In this document: in pieces, positions 22,745 to 32,956 of the stretch
How positions within the stretch are numbered: the first letter of the stretch is position 1
Layout of the letters: each line of letters opens with the position of its first letter
NCBI GenBank assembly: GCA_951799425.1
Contig: OX637391.1
Location: forward strand, 48,517,069-48,581,068
From: Ilex aquifolium
Taxonomy: Eukaryota; Streptophyta; Magnoliopsida; Aquifoliales; Aquifoliaceae
Direction: 5' to 3'
DNA: 64,000 nucleotides
Notes under the pieces: model-generated
Seen by the model: only the letters and a program-made list of their open reading frames with translations
The model's database searches: none
Told to the model about the DNA's origin: nothing
Position numbers and translations under genes: made by a program

Positions 22745-23197
22745 GGGGCTGTTTGATAAAGGGGTATGGGGGGTTTGGCAAAATCGATTTGAGAAAAATA
22801 GTTCAAAGACTCTCAAATCCTATGTTTGGATTGAAAATTTAATCCTGACTTCTTAAACCCGGTCCGTAGCTAGCCCGAATATTAAACTCATGATCATGAG
22901 TTTCGTCAAACCTAGAGAGTGGATTTGGGAAGATGGGTTAAGGATGCAAAAGACAATTGTACCCGTTAACATGAGTATGAATTGAATTGATCAAGGGTAA
23001 AATAGTCATTTACAGGACAAATAGTTGTTAATAATTATGATATATTCATGGGTCCTACATGTGTATGTGTTGCATACCAAACATGAGTATGAATCGGATT
23101 CAATGTTAAATCTCATCTTTGTAAAGAGGAGTTTGAGTTTGGAAGAGTTTGGGGAAGCCAATCCAAACCCTCCCCAAAAATTCATCCAAACAAGCTT
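22745..23197. mobile_element. Tourist-like MITE (PIF/Harbinger type)
   Basis: Imperfect terminal inverted repeats: left GGGGCTGTTTGATAAAGGGG, right (reverse complement) AAAGCTTGTTTGGATGAAT. Both continue into a shared 'GGGGGGTTTGG' block. TTA flanks both sides (22742-22744 and 23198-23200), the 3-bp target typical of PIF/Harbinger. About 453 bp, no coding capacity. Direct partnership with the Harbinger element at 18-21 kb is not shown. Confidence 0.6.
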
Positions 23198-23200
23198 TTA

Positions 23201-23362
23201 GGGGTAGTCCAGTAGTTGGGTCTGTCATTTGGTAACCTAGAGGTCTCAAGTTCAATCTCTTCTCGCACCCTCTAAAGATTAGTCACCCTTGCCCCTTTGG
23301 GGATATGTTCTAAACCAGCTCAAGACATGGTAGACACCCTGTAGCAAAAAAATAAAAAAAAA
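23201..23362 (+). mobile_element. tRNA-derived SINE, a different family
   Basis: A-box-like 'gtagtccagtagttggg', B-box-like 'ggtctcaagttcaatctc', a short body and an A-rich tail (23345-23362). It abuts the right end of the MITE at 22745-23197. No target duplication was recognised. Confidence 0.55.
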
Positions 23363-24006
23363 ATCAATGTCATTCAATTTTCATATGCACCTTCATGTTT
23401 AGTAAGCAGAGCTAGATTCTCCCTCAGGTGCAAGACCCACCAACTTGGATACGCATTTCTGTTGGTATTAATTCCATAAAATGTGTCGGTGTAAACGGAA
23501 CAGTCGATGGAAGTCCATAAATTCCTTGTCGGTTGGGTGACCGTTGGTGGAAGTCCATCAAATATCTACCCCAGAAAGACACAAATTTTTGTAAAATAGT
23601 TATTGGACGTCTAACATTAATAGCGGAGGTTTAGAATCCCGAATTTATACGCATGATATTACATGTATTGTAGAGGGCCTAAGATGGGGGTCGGTGTTGC
23701 CATTGCATGTATGAGTTCTCACTTCATGGCATGACACAGTGTGTAGCATTATTCATGTTGTACATATATGAATGAATGTTTGAAAGAGATTCTAATTGTG
23801 GGACATTTCATTTGCATATGGGTTGGGAGGTAATCTCCATAAGAGATACCCTATTGAGCGTTAACTCACCCTTTATGAGAACATTTTTTAGGTATCGCAC
23901 GTATTTCCACTAAAGGCCCTCCTATGGGTTCGCTTTGACGACAGAGTCGAAATGTAGCTCTTGTTTTTGATGTTGTAGTTTTTGTTTCTATTTGCATTAG
24001 CCTTGT
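23363..24006. other. Intergenic, no gene recognised
   Basis: A moderately GC sequence with the phrase 'tggaagtccat' repeated (23505-23550). No open frame of note. It may be an old transposon remnant. Confidence 0.35.
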
Positions 24007-24225
24007 ATAGAGGTGTTCAAATTTTCGATTACCCGCAAATTTTCGATTCCTACCCTACCTTACTCGATCTTACTGATTGGCTACTCAAAAAAATCGGGTA
24101 GACCAACAGAAGATCTTTTGGTATTTTGCAAAAAATGGGGTAGGAATCTGGAATACCTAAAACATTTCCGCATTCCTACCATACCCTACTCGTGTTTATA
24201 TATATTAGTTGATGCACACGTACAT
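24007..24225. mobile_element. Truncated hAT element, same family as 4519-5348
   Basis: Begins TAGAGGTGTTCAAATTTTCGAT, matching the reverse-complemented right end of the 4519-5348 element. Shared phrases follow in the same order ('attcctaccctacc', 'aatcgggta', 'cgcattcctaccataccctac'). The similarity ends near 24200 and no second end is present, so about half the element is lost. Confidence 0.7.
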
Positions 24226-26168
24226 TGCACGTGGATAGTTTCGAATTATAGTTAAGTTAGTGTTGGTAAAACATATATTGAAATTAAAATATGGTTGGAT
24301 TTTTATACTTATTTTTTTTTATCAATTTTAAGAGATGTTGTATATATATCGCTTTAGATGCTGGCAACAATTACTGATTTGACCCTTGTGCCAAGACGAA
24401 GTATATGGTTGGTTTAAACTTTTGGTACGTTTAATTTATTGATGACATCTGTATTTATAATACTATCAAAGATGCTTACTTATTCTCTGTGGAGTTTTTA
24501 TACCTTCCATGGGGCAGGGCGTATAACATTGCTTTTTCCTTTTTGTGGACGCGTCCAGATGCTATAGCTAATAAGCGTAGGCACAACAAAATAACTCAGT
24601 CTCCTTCTTTCCCTCTGGGTGTCAAATCCGATCTTGACACAAATAACAACATATTTGATTTGAAACTCATTTGGGAGCACTTTCAAAGAATTTTTGAATC
24701 TGAACCTCTTCAAGTTTTCAAGGCCAAAAAATGCAGTAAGCATCAATTAAAATAATGGGATGACTCAGTTTAAGTATGGTAAGTTCGATTTGTAGCTAGC
24801 TAAATCAGTTTATTGTACTAAAAAATGAATAGACTTTCCAAATTGTTTTTGAAGTTTAATTCCTTATGACCAGCCCAATTATTGATGGAATAGATACAAT
24901 TATGTTTAGTAGGTGCATATGTTCATAGTATTCTTGAGTTTATTTTGAAAAATAGATTATAAGAAGTAACAATCAATAGAATAGTACAAGGAATATATGG
25001 TACGGAAATAAGCTCTTAATCATGGTTTAATGGGAAAAAAAACTTCTCAATAAGCCAAGTATTATGCAGAAGATGCTTTGAACTGCATCCTTTTGCTTTG
25101 GCTTGCTTACAATTTGTATATAGATTGCCTTGGGACTATTGAGGCCTATATATTATAGATACGACCTATGAATATTAAAAATAAATATAAAATTAGTATA
25201 CAAACTAAGCATGCAAAGGGAATTATAAAAAAAATCAGACATAAGTAGAGTAAGTCCACATTTGACAACATAAAATTAAAAAACTCAATATCCGATGTGT
25301 AGAGTAATCAAAAACTCAACATCCAACAGAAAATTTACTTATTTTCCCTTTTTTTTTTTTGAATATTAAATGTCTAAATCATCCACAAACAATACAAGAT
25401 CTAAACAAAATCAATGTCTGTTTTGAAGTTGGGGTCATCATCATCTGTAATGTGATATTACAATGATACATGACAGTATAATACATTTATCAACACTTCA
25501 ATCACTAACAAAAAAGTTATAAAATTACATTAACTGATTCATACACAATGTAAATAGTATATATCACATAATGTGACATTCATATATATTATTTTTAATG
25601 AATGACAGTGTTGCATCAGAGTATAACAATGTAAAGTGGCACTAATTTCAGCTAATTAATGGAGAGATTTTAAGCTAGAATTTATGGTTAATAGAGGGGA
25701 AAAAAATTCTAGATAGGGTCAATTATATACAAATGTAAGGAAGATAAATTATAGCTAGGTGGGAGGGATTTTAGGAAAGAAATTATAACTATGTGGGAGA
25801 GATTTTATGAAGGGAAAGATGTTGTTTAAAATTTAAATTCATTAATTCATTTTTGGAGGAGTTTAGTTTGTGTATGGTTGAAAACTGAAGAAATTTGAGG
25901 AAGTTTTGTTCAAATTTTGAAAAACCGAGTTTTGGGGCCTTGATTAGTGGCTGAATTTTGTGGGGATGATGAATGGAATCCGGTGATTTTTAAAGACATA
26001 TAAGTGTTTGTTCAGTTACCTCAGTGGGTTTTTTGGAACCAAAAAAAAAAAAAAAATTTCCACAAAACATTTTAACCGAATGACTTTTATGTAAATTAGT
26101 CATATATAAAGTACCGGCCTACAAAAAGCCTTTTTTTGAACCATTAAGTCCCGCGCACTAACTTGATT
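24226..26168. other. Intergenic; one unrecognised small frame
   Basis: AT-rich. A plus-strand frame at 24489-24755 (88 residues, ending near 'FRFKN'-antisense territory at 24550-24740) has protein-like composition but no motif that I know, and no family support. The rest shows A/T runs and nothing that I can assign. Confidence 0.35.
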
Positions 26169-26916
26169 AAGGGGAAAATTGGAAGGAGGTACACTAAATT
26201 AGACTTAATTGTAAAAAAGTACACAGAAAAAAATGTTGGGTAATTAAGTCCTTAATTTTGATACTTATTTGTATCTAAGTACATTATTTGAATTTTACTG
26301 ATTTTTTTGTGACATTTTTGTCCTTCATTGATCCATGTGTATTTTCTTTGGAAAGTGGTGCATTAAACATCTCATAGTTTTATGGGAGAACTTTAAACAT
26401 CTCCTAGTTTTATAGGAGAACTTTAAAAATATATATACACACACACACACACACATATATATACGTTATATATATACATATATATATATATAAATTTATA
26501 TATATATCACTTATCTAAATTAGGATATGTTTATATATAATTATATATCTAAATTAGGAAGTATATCTAATTTAGGATATATAATTATTTGAATTATCTT
26601 TTAATGCACCTTAATTAATGCGTATTTTTTTTTGGAAAAGTGGTTTTATTTTCAAATTATATTTATGCATTAAATATTTACTACTACTAGTTTTATAGGA
26701 GAATTTTAATATTTCGTTTATTTTAGAATATATCACTTGTTTGAATTTCAAAATTTGTTAATATCCGAACTCCATAATAGTGTAACAAAAACAGTGTAAC
26801 AAATACACTGTAACAAAGACAGTGTAACAAAAACAGTGTTCACTAGTTTTATGCATGTGGTAACAAATTCAAAACGAAGATGGACTGTTTTGAATGAAAT
26901 TATATAAAAATATATA

Positions 26917-27170
26917 GGGTAAACCACATAAATGGCCCCTGAACTTTTCTATTTTTTTTAAATTACGCCTTGAACTTTAAATTTTTTGATTTTACCCCCT
27001 GAACTATTTAAATCATTTCAATCAACACCTTCTGTTAGATTTCACCGTTAAATGTGGATAAAACTCAAACGGAAAATGGAGATGGCATATATTGAAGGTC
27101 ATTTTCGGCATTTCACCTATTGTACAGTTTTAGGCGCCAAAAATTCCCTCCCTTGATGCTCTGTTCTCTG
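26917..27170. repeat. Left terminal inverted repeat of the MULE
   Basis: Pairs with 31880-32129 over about 250 bp, including 'cccctgaacttt', 'acaccttctgttagatttc', 'gaaggtcattttcggca' and 'ttaggcgccaaaaat'. It should provide the promoter of the GRF-finger gene and the transposase binding sites. Confidence 0.9.
27134..27141 (-). promoter_or_regulatory. E2F-like site in the left MULE repeat
   Basis: The minus strand reads TTTGGCGC, which fits the plant E2F consensus TTT[C/G]GCGC. It lies about 100 bp upstream of the GRF gene ATG. The same site is kept in the right repeat (31904-31911). Binding is inferred from the motif only. Confidence 0.45.
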
Positions 27171-27185
27171 GTTTAATGCTCTGTT

Positions 27186-27188
<3 letters not shown>

Positions 27189-27225
<37 letters not shown>
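27189..27225. repeat. (GA)n microsatellite in the GRF gene leader
   Basis: About 18 GA units immediately upstream of the GRF gene start codon. GAGA tracts in plant leaders can bind BPC proteins; here it may simply be a simple repeat. Confidence 0.8.
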
Positions 27226-27226
<1 letters not shown>

Positions 27227-27243
27227 TCAAGCAAAATCAAGAC

Positions 27244-27721
27244 ATGGATGTTTACTGTCACTGTGGGAGAAGAGCAGTGATGAAGACGTCATGGACTGAT
27301 AGTAATCCAGGCAGGAGGTTCTTCTCCTGCTACATGTCCATGGTAAGTTTCTAATATATACAGCCTGGACTGAAACCAAGCCATGAATGTTTATTGCCAC
27401 TAACGTTCATATCTTGTAGGTAATTTACAGATTCTAACATATCTTAACACGTTCGTGTACTTGTAGAATGGGGGTTGCGGGTTCTTCAACTGGTACGACC
27501 CACCTATTTGTCCTCGTGCCCTGCAGATAATCCCTGGCCTTATAAAACGAGTTTCAGTTGCAGAGAAACAAGCTAGGAAGCAAAAAAGAAGAGAGTGTTT
27601 CCTGTGGGTTGCATTGATAATTTCGTGGTTGGTAATGTGGGCATTTTCCAGCAATGGAACTAGTGGAGAAGCATCAACAAGCTTTGACAGTCAGTTTGAA
27701 CCGACTGTAAAATTTGATTAA
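27244..27721 (+). CDS. GRF-type zinc finger membrane protein carried by the MULE
   Basis: Two exons, 27244-27342 and 27467-27721, with a GTAAGT donor and TTGTAG acceptor in phase; 354 bp, 117 residues. Exon 1 encodes MDVYCHCGRRAVMKTSW... and 'NPGRRFFSCY'; exon 2 opens 'NGGCGFFNWYDPP'. Together these give the GRF zinc-finger pattern C-x-C...C...C: C5, C7, C29 and C37. A basic stretch follows (EKQARKQKRRE, about residues 66-76). One hydrophobic segment, 'FLWVALIISWLVMWAF' (about 78-93), comes next, then a polar tail. GRF fingers bind single-stranded nucleic acid in characterised proteins; many plant genomes hold small GRF-plus-membrane proteins of unknown role. It faces the transposase gene, as mudrB faces mudrA in maize MuDR, but is not recognisably related to MURB. 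Coding status rests on motif, splice signals and open frame. Confidence 0.8.
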
Positions 27722-27892
27722 GCAATGGAACTGGAGGTTCTTCTCCTGCTTGTATGTTAATTGGTAATGTGGGCATTATCCAGCAATGGAACTAGTGGAG
27801 AAGAATCAACAAGCTTTGACAGTCAGTTTGAACCGACTGTAAAATTTGATTAAGCAATGGAACTGGAGGTTCTTCTCCTGCTTGTATGTTAT
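27629..27892. repeat. 132-bp tandem duplication at the 3' end of the GRF gene
   Basis: Copy 1 (27629-27760) includes the last codons and stop of the GRF gene; copy 2 (27761-27892) lies downstream and is nearly identical. The period is 132 bp. A piece inside it ('ggaggttcttctcctgct') also matches exon 1 of the same gene (27315-27332). The copies differ at few positions, so the duplication is recent. Confidence 0.85.
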
Positions 27893-28338
27893 TGATGGTT
27901 TGTTAAGTTAGTAAGGATGTAATGTTAATTAGTAATGGAAAGATGTAGTTGATGTATTTGGTTGAGTTTCTTATTAGTGAGCATCTACAATATGTTTGTT
28001 ATTGGTAATGGATAAGTGTTGGCTGATAGGCTTCAGATGAATCAGTGCATTCAAACAGAAGGCAGAAAATGATTCTGCAGACAAAAATATGATAATTGAG
28101 ACAAAAAGCTTTGCTTCATAATAAGGTGTTCATATAGACAAAACACAACACTTCAGAAGTTGTTACAAGATGGGTTGCACTTAGCTAATACAAAACAAAG
28201 TCCAAAAAAGAAGGATTCACAATAAACTCCAAAAACCCAAAAACAAAGAACATCGATTTGGAGATTTTTGCACATCCTTCTAAGTTTTGTCCACCTTCTT
28301 CTTTGTCCATCTTACAAAATACTCAACCACCAGTCAAG

Positions 28339-31319
28339 CTATTGAGTTGATTGCCCACCATCCTTTTTCTTTTTTCCCATTGCTTCAGCTTTTTTTTTTA
28401 GTGATGAGCGTGTTACAATCCTCTGACCCTCTGATGAGGATGGTCTGCCATCATTGGGATGATGAGATTGTGGAGGTTGTGACATCCCTTGCCTCACAAA
28501 AAACCGACCATGAGCTGCTGAATGTGACCAAACTACATTTGGGCTTGCTGTCTGTGATTGAATTGGGACTGAGCTTGATGTCTGTGATTGAATTGGGACT
28601 GAAACTGATGGTTCATTGCCTTTAAATCTTTTTACCTACATTGAAATATAACATTTCAGTATGAAGGCAAATATGATCATAACAAATAACTAAGTATCAT
28701 AAGTAGTAGACACTCACAGGTAATTTAGGTCTTCTGCCACCTGTAGCATTAGTTGAAACAGTTTTTTCCACACTTGGGACTGGCCTTGGTAGACTATTTG
28801 GCCCTTTGCAACTTCTTTGGTTGTGGCCAAAGTTACCACATTTGCTACATGTCATCTTAACTCTTTTCCTACCCAATTTCCCAACTTTTGGAGGTTCATC
28901 ACATTCTCTTCTTCTTGCTTTCTTTGGTCTGCCTGGTTGCACATGAGCTATAGGTGGATCTAGTGTTATTTTTCCTGTTGGAGGCCACAAATCACTTCCA
29001 TTGATAGGGTGCAATACATGGTCATATATCTTCAAGTACGTCTCCTTCTTGAAACAGTCATCAACAAACAAGTGAGGGTCTCTGCCATGATAGTGAATTG
29101 CTGACATAGCATGAGTACATGGAATTCCACTAAGGTCCCATTGCCTACAACTACAACTTCTATCTCTTATGTTTACCACAAACTGAGCCCCATCAGAACA
29201 TAAAACTTGAAAACTGTGCAAACCATTAAACCTGGGCCTGCAATTCATGGACTCTTTGATTATTTTCTCTAACTTCTTTCTAACCATTGGACAGTTAGGA
29301 CCAGGCAACCTAACCATTACATCTCTCCTTCTCTGTATCCTTTCCATCAACAAGTTTCGAATAGTCTCAAGCAGTATGATTATTGGCTTATCTCTAGCAT
29401 CTAAAACAAACTTATTGAAGGATTCACAATGGTTATTCAAAAGGTGAGTACACTTAGGAATGGTAGAGAAGTGCGATAAAGTCCAATGAAAGGGTTGTAC
29501 AGATGTTACTAACCAGTCGAAAGCACTAGGATCCTCCTTCTTCACTTCATCCATTGCCTTCATAAAGTACTCCACATTGGTAGCCTTAGCACAATCCCAC
29601 ATCAACTCTTTCAACTTCTTTCCTCTATGCTCTTTTTTGAAATTATTATAAAGATGTCTATGACAATACCTGTGTTCACAATTTGGTAGCAGTGACTCCA
29701 TGGCATTACGAATTCCCTAATACATGACACAACATTCAGTGACCCATAATAATACACGATAATATGGTAAAATGTTTAAAAAGAATACAGTTAGAAAGTC
29801 CAATGAAACTGAAAAGGATTACCTTTTGTTGGTCAGACATAAAAGTCCAATGAAACTGATTCACCATGTTGATATCTTCACATAACAACTCCAAAAACCA
29901 CTTCCATGCACTAGTGTTTTCTGTTTCAACTACGGCATATGCAACAGGCCATATTCCATTGTTCGCATCTACTCCTACTGCTGATAATAGTTGTCCAGGG
30001 TAGGGGCCTGTCAAATGGCAGCCATCTATGCCTATATATGTTCTGCAACCTTGTATAAATCCTTCTTTCAAAGGTCCTAAGCAACAGTATAATCTTTTGA
30101 ACCTTTGATTCACTTCCCCAGGGTTGTTTTGTTCGTAATCTACAACTAAAGTAGAACCCGGATGTGTTCTTTTAATTTCTTCACAGTAATCCCATATCTT
30201 CTTGTACTGTTCTTTGTGATTGCCTTGAATAACATTTTTAGCAGCTTCTTTTGCTCTCCACACCACATTCATGGACACACCCACCTGATGATCTTCCTCC
30301 ACAGCTTCCCTAAAGGCTTGTAATGGCCATTCAGGATTTGATCTAATCTTGTGCATGTATTTTTTAGATAGCCAGTTTGCTGTTACATGCCTGTTATGCC
30401 ATGACCAGTTGCAGTTAGTGTGTTCATCATTGAATGTCTTCACTTGCATTGTATCTTCATCTTGGAGCTTGGATGCAAATATCATCCACTCACAAGGTGG
30501 CTTGCACTTAGCCCTGACCCTGTGCTTCTCATTTCTGACAAACCTTATGTCCTTCCCTTTCCAAATGGCATACTGTTTAACAGCTTGCTTAAACTGCTGC
30601 GATGACGCAAACAACATACCCAACTTGAATTCAGGATGTTCCATGTCTTTGTTTGCACTAAATTCTGCATATCTTGGTCTTGGTTTAGATGAACTGTCCA
30701 CTGCATCATCATCAGATGAACTGAAAATCATACTAAGTTCATTAGAAGTAGCAGCATCATCAGAGAGGACATCTGTGTCCACTGCAGGTTTCCTATTATT
30801 TGTATGTTGCTGCCTCATGTTTGTATCTTCACCCAAACCACCAAACTCAGCCACTTTGTCTACATATGTGTCAAATAAGTAATCATCAGTTTCTTCCTCA
30901 CCACTATTAGACACTTCTTCATAATTTGATGCATCGGAATGATCACCATCGACAGCATCATACTCTTCCTCATCATACTCTTCCTGTGCATCATATTCTT
31001 CATGTGCATCATATTCTTCATGTGCATCTTTGTCAACCAAGTCATGTTCCAGGTATACTTCTATTACCTTGTTCTTGGGAACCAACTCTAACATTCCTAA
31101 TACATCACTGTCATCATTCAACACCCTCAAACCATCAGTAAGATTCATTCCAGGAACTCTATAGTGATAACTAGTAACCATCTCACACTGTAATTCTTTT
31201 GTCATTTCACTTATCTCAGTGACAGAGATCTTATCAACATCACACAAATCAAAATGGTTAACTTTCCCTCCTAAGTACATTCTGCGGGGCATATGCTTGA
31301 ACTTACCACCATAATGCAT
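28339..31319 (-). CDS. MuDR-type MULE transposase
   Basis: Three exons: 29823-31319, 28718-29716 and 28339-28635; 2793 bp, 930 residues, in phase. Order: an N-terminal PB1-like region (GGKVNHFDLCDVDKIS), an acidic low-complexity stretch with repeated 'DAHEEY', and a MuDR DNA-binding domain ('WKGKDIRFVRNEKHRVRAKC', then 'NDEHTNCNWSWHNRHVTANW'). The MULE DDE core follows, with 'YIGIDGCHLTGPYPGQLL' (D432) and 'WTFMSDQQKG' (D496). A SWIM finger ('CSCRQWDLSGIPCTHAMSAI') and a CCHC knuckle ('CSKCGNFGHNQRSC') come next, then a Gln/Ser/Lys-rich tail ending KKKKDGGQSTQ. An extra first exon (31651-31705, ATG at 31705) could splice in phase to 31348 and give 958 residues; 'YPEFFTIEMHYGGKF' then reads through. 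It excises and inserts the element. Confidence 0.93.
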
Positions 31320-31810
31320 CTCTATAGTGAAAAATTCTGGGTACAGACCTGCTCATGCATTGTGAAGCCAACACAAATATAAATTGCAGTCAAATACTGA
31401 CAATCATTATAGAAAAAAACCAACAAAATATGGATTAAATAATGAATTCCTTATAGAATTAGCTATGTGTATCCAACAACGAAATTCTGTAAGGAACACA
31501 GTACCCAACACCTAACCCCCGATTTCTTAAGAAACACAATACATAAAACCCAATACCCAACACCGAAAAGCCAACAACACGAAAATTAGTCTAATACCCA
31601 ATACCCAACACCAAACAACCAAAGCTACAAGATTGAGATGCAATACTTACTGTAGACTTGTTGTGGATAGAAGATAACACCCGCTGTCCGCAATAACCAA
31701 CTCATTGTGGTTTAGTTAGTCGTTGAATGAAGGAGATGATTAGGAGATGGGAATGAGATGAAAGGTCTACCTATTTACGACATTCAGTCAATATGAGAAT
31801 CATGAACATA

Positions 31811-31829
31811 AAACCCTAACCCTAACCCA
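31811..31829 (+). promoter_or_regulatory. Telo-box-like motif upstream of the transposase
   Basis: The plus strand reads AAAACCCTAACCCTAACCC, about 2.5 telomeric units, between the right terminal repeat and the transposase start. Telo-boxes (AAACCCTAA) occur in promoters of plant translation and cell-cycle genes. Function here is inferred. Confidence 0.45.
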
Positions 31830-31879
31830 GACATTGTGCTCCAGTCGTTGAATGCAGGAGACGAAGGGACTCGGTCTAG

Positions 31880-32129
31880 GAACAGAGCACCAAGGGAGGG
31901 ATTTTTGGCGCCTAAAACTTACACAATATGTGATATGCCGAAAATGACCTTCAATATATGCCATCTGCATTTGTCGTTTGAGTTTTATCCACATTTAACG
32001 GTGAAATCTAACAGAAGGTGTTGATTAAAATGATTTACATAGTTCAGGGGGTAAAATCAAAAAATTTAAAGTTCAGGGTGCAATTTAAAAAAAATAGAAA
32101 AGTTCAGGGGCCATTTATGTGGTTTACCC
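31880..32129. repeat. Right terminal inverted repeat of the MULE
   Basis: Inverted partner of 26917-27170. It lies upstream of the transposase gene and should hold its promoter. Similarity falls off just inside 31880. Confidence 0.9.
31904..31911 (+). promoter_or_regulatory. E2F-like site in the right MULE repeat
   Basis: TTTGGCGC, the mirror copy of 27134-27141. GGCGCC at its core is palindromic, so the site reads as E2F-like from one side only, in each case pointing the same way relative to its terminal repeat. Confidence 0.45.
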
Positions 32130-32249
32130 AAATATATATTTGACAAAATGTAATAGTACAATATTTTATGTATATAACTTGTTACACTTTTATTGTTACA
32201 CTGTTACACTTTTATTGTTACACTATTACACTATTCGCATATTAAATTA

Positions 32250-32425
32250 ATTTGAAAATAAAATCACTTTCCAAAAAAAAAAAACGCATAAATCAAGGTG
32301 CATTAAATATAATTTGATAACAAAATCACTTTCCAAAAAAAAAAAAAAACGCATGAATCAAGGTGCATTAAATATAATTTTGAAAACAAAATCACTTTCC
32401 AAAAAAAAATTCGCATAAATCAAGG
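32250..32425. repeat. Short tandem repeat in the host element, about 65-70 bp x 2.5
   Basis: The unit 'aaaatcactttccaaaaaaa', then 'cgcataaatcaaggtgcatt' and 'aaatataatttga', is repeated with varying A-run length. A separate 52-bp pair ('acacatgaatcaaggtgtat' followed by 'taaagataagagattttgaa') lies at 32573-32663. Confidence 0.7.
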
Positions 32426-32956
32426 GAGGACATACAAATATAGAATATTAAATTTCTCTCATATATATATATATAAATTCGTATATATATACGTATAAAT
32501 TCGTGTATATATATATATATATACTTGTTTGAATTTATATATATATATGTACGTATTTATATGTATTAACAAATACACATGAATCAAGGTGTATTAAAGA
32601 TAAGAGATTTTGAATTGTTAATACACATGAATCAATGTGTATTAAAGATAAGAGATTTTGAATTAAATGACCCTAAAGGGGGTATTTAGGTCTTTGTATC
32701 TATATAGTGTACTTTTTTTCAAGACATTTTTTAATGTGTATTTTTTGCCAAATAACTCTAATTAGGTGTACCGGCTTCCAAAAATCCCCTTATTAAGACT
32801 CACAAAGGCAGCCTCTCATATAGGCGGTAGGCCCATGTCCCAATAGACAGACCTAGGGGAAAAGGAGTCCAACTGTGTAGCCCGTCATATGCAATTGATA
32901 AACAGGCCAAGTAGGCCTGACCTGACCCGTTTACGGAGCTAATTATACAGTAAATT

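Larger units (their letters stand above)
26917..32129. mobile_element. Complete autonomous Mutator-like element (MULE), 5213 bp
   Basis: Terminal inverted repeats begin GGGTAAACCACATAAATGGC on the left and end with its reverse complement on the right. They stay similar for about 250 bp (26917-27170 and 31880-32129). A perfect 9-bp target duplication, AAATATATA, lies at 26908-26916 and 32130-32138; 9 bp is the Mutator hallmark. Two convergent genes fill the interior: a GRF-finger membrane protein on plus (27244-27721) and a MuDR-type transposase on minus (28339-31319, possibly from 31705). Each starts close to its own terminal repeat. No stop or frameshift was seen in either. It is inserted in the element at 26169-32792. 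Confidence 0.93.
26169..32792. mobile_element. Terminal-inverted-repeat element hosting the MULE
   Basis: The left edge (AAGGGGAAAATTGGAAGGAG, then 'gtacactaaattaga') is matched in inverse at the right edge ('ctaattaggtgtacc', then 'ggcttccaaaaatcccctt', to 32792). Inner phrases such as 'tttatgcattaaa' and 'cactttccaaaaaaaa' also recur in opposite orientation, so the inverted repeats are long and decayed. Without the inserted MULE the host would be about 1.4 kb with no coding frame. A relative lies at 32957-34103. No clear target duplication was found, so the superfamily is unassigned. Confidence 0.55.

Noticed and set aside
28287..28625. Plus-strand frame of 112 codons
   Set aside because: It lies opposite exon 3 of the MULE transposase, which explains the openness.
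30349..30882. Plus-strand frame of 177 codons
   Set aside because: Antisense shadow of transposase exon 1.
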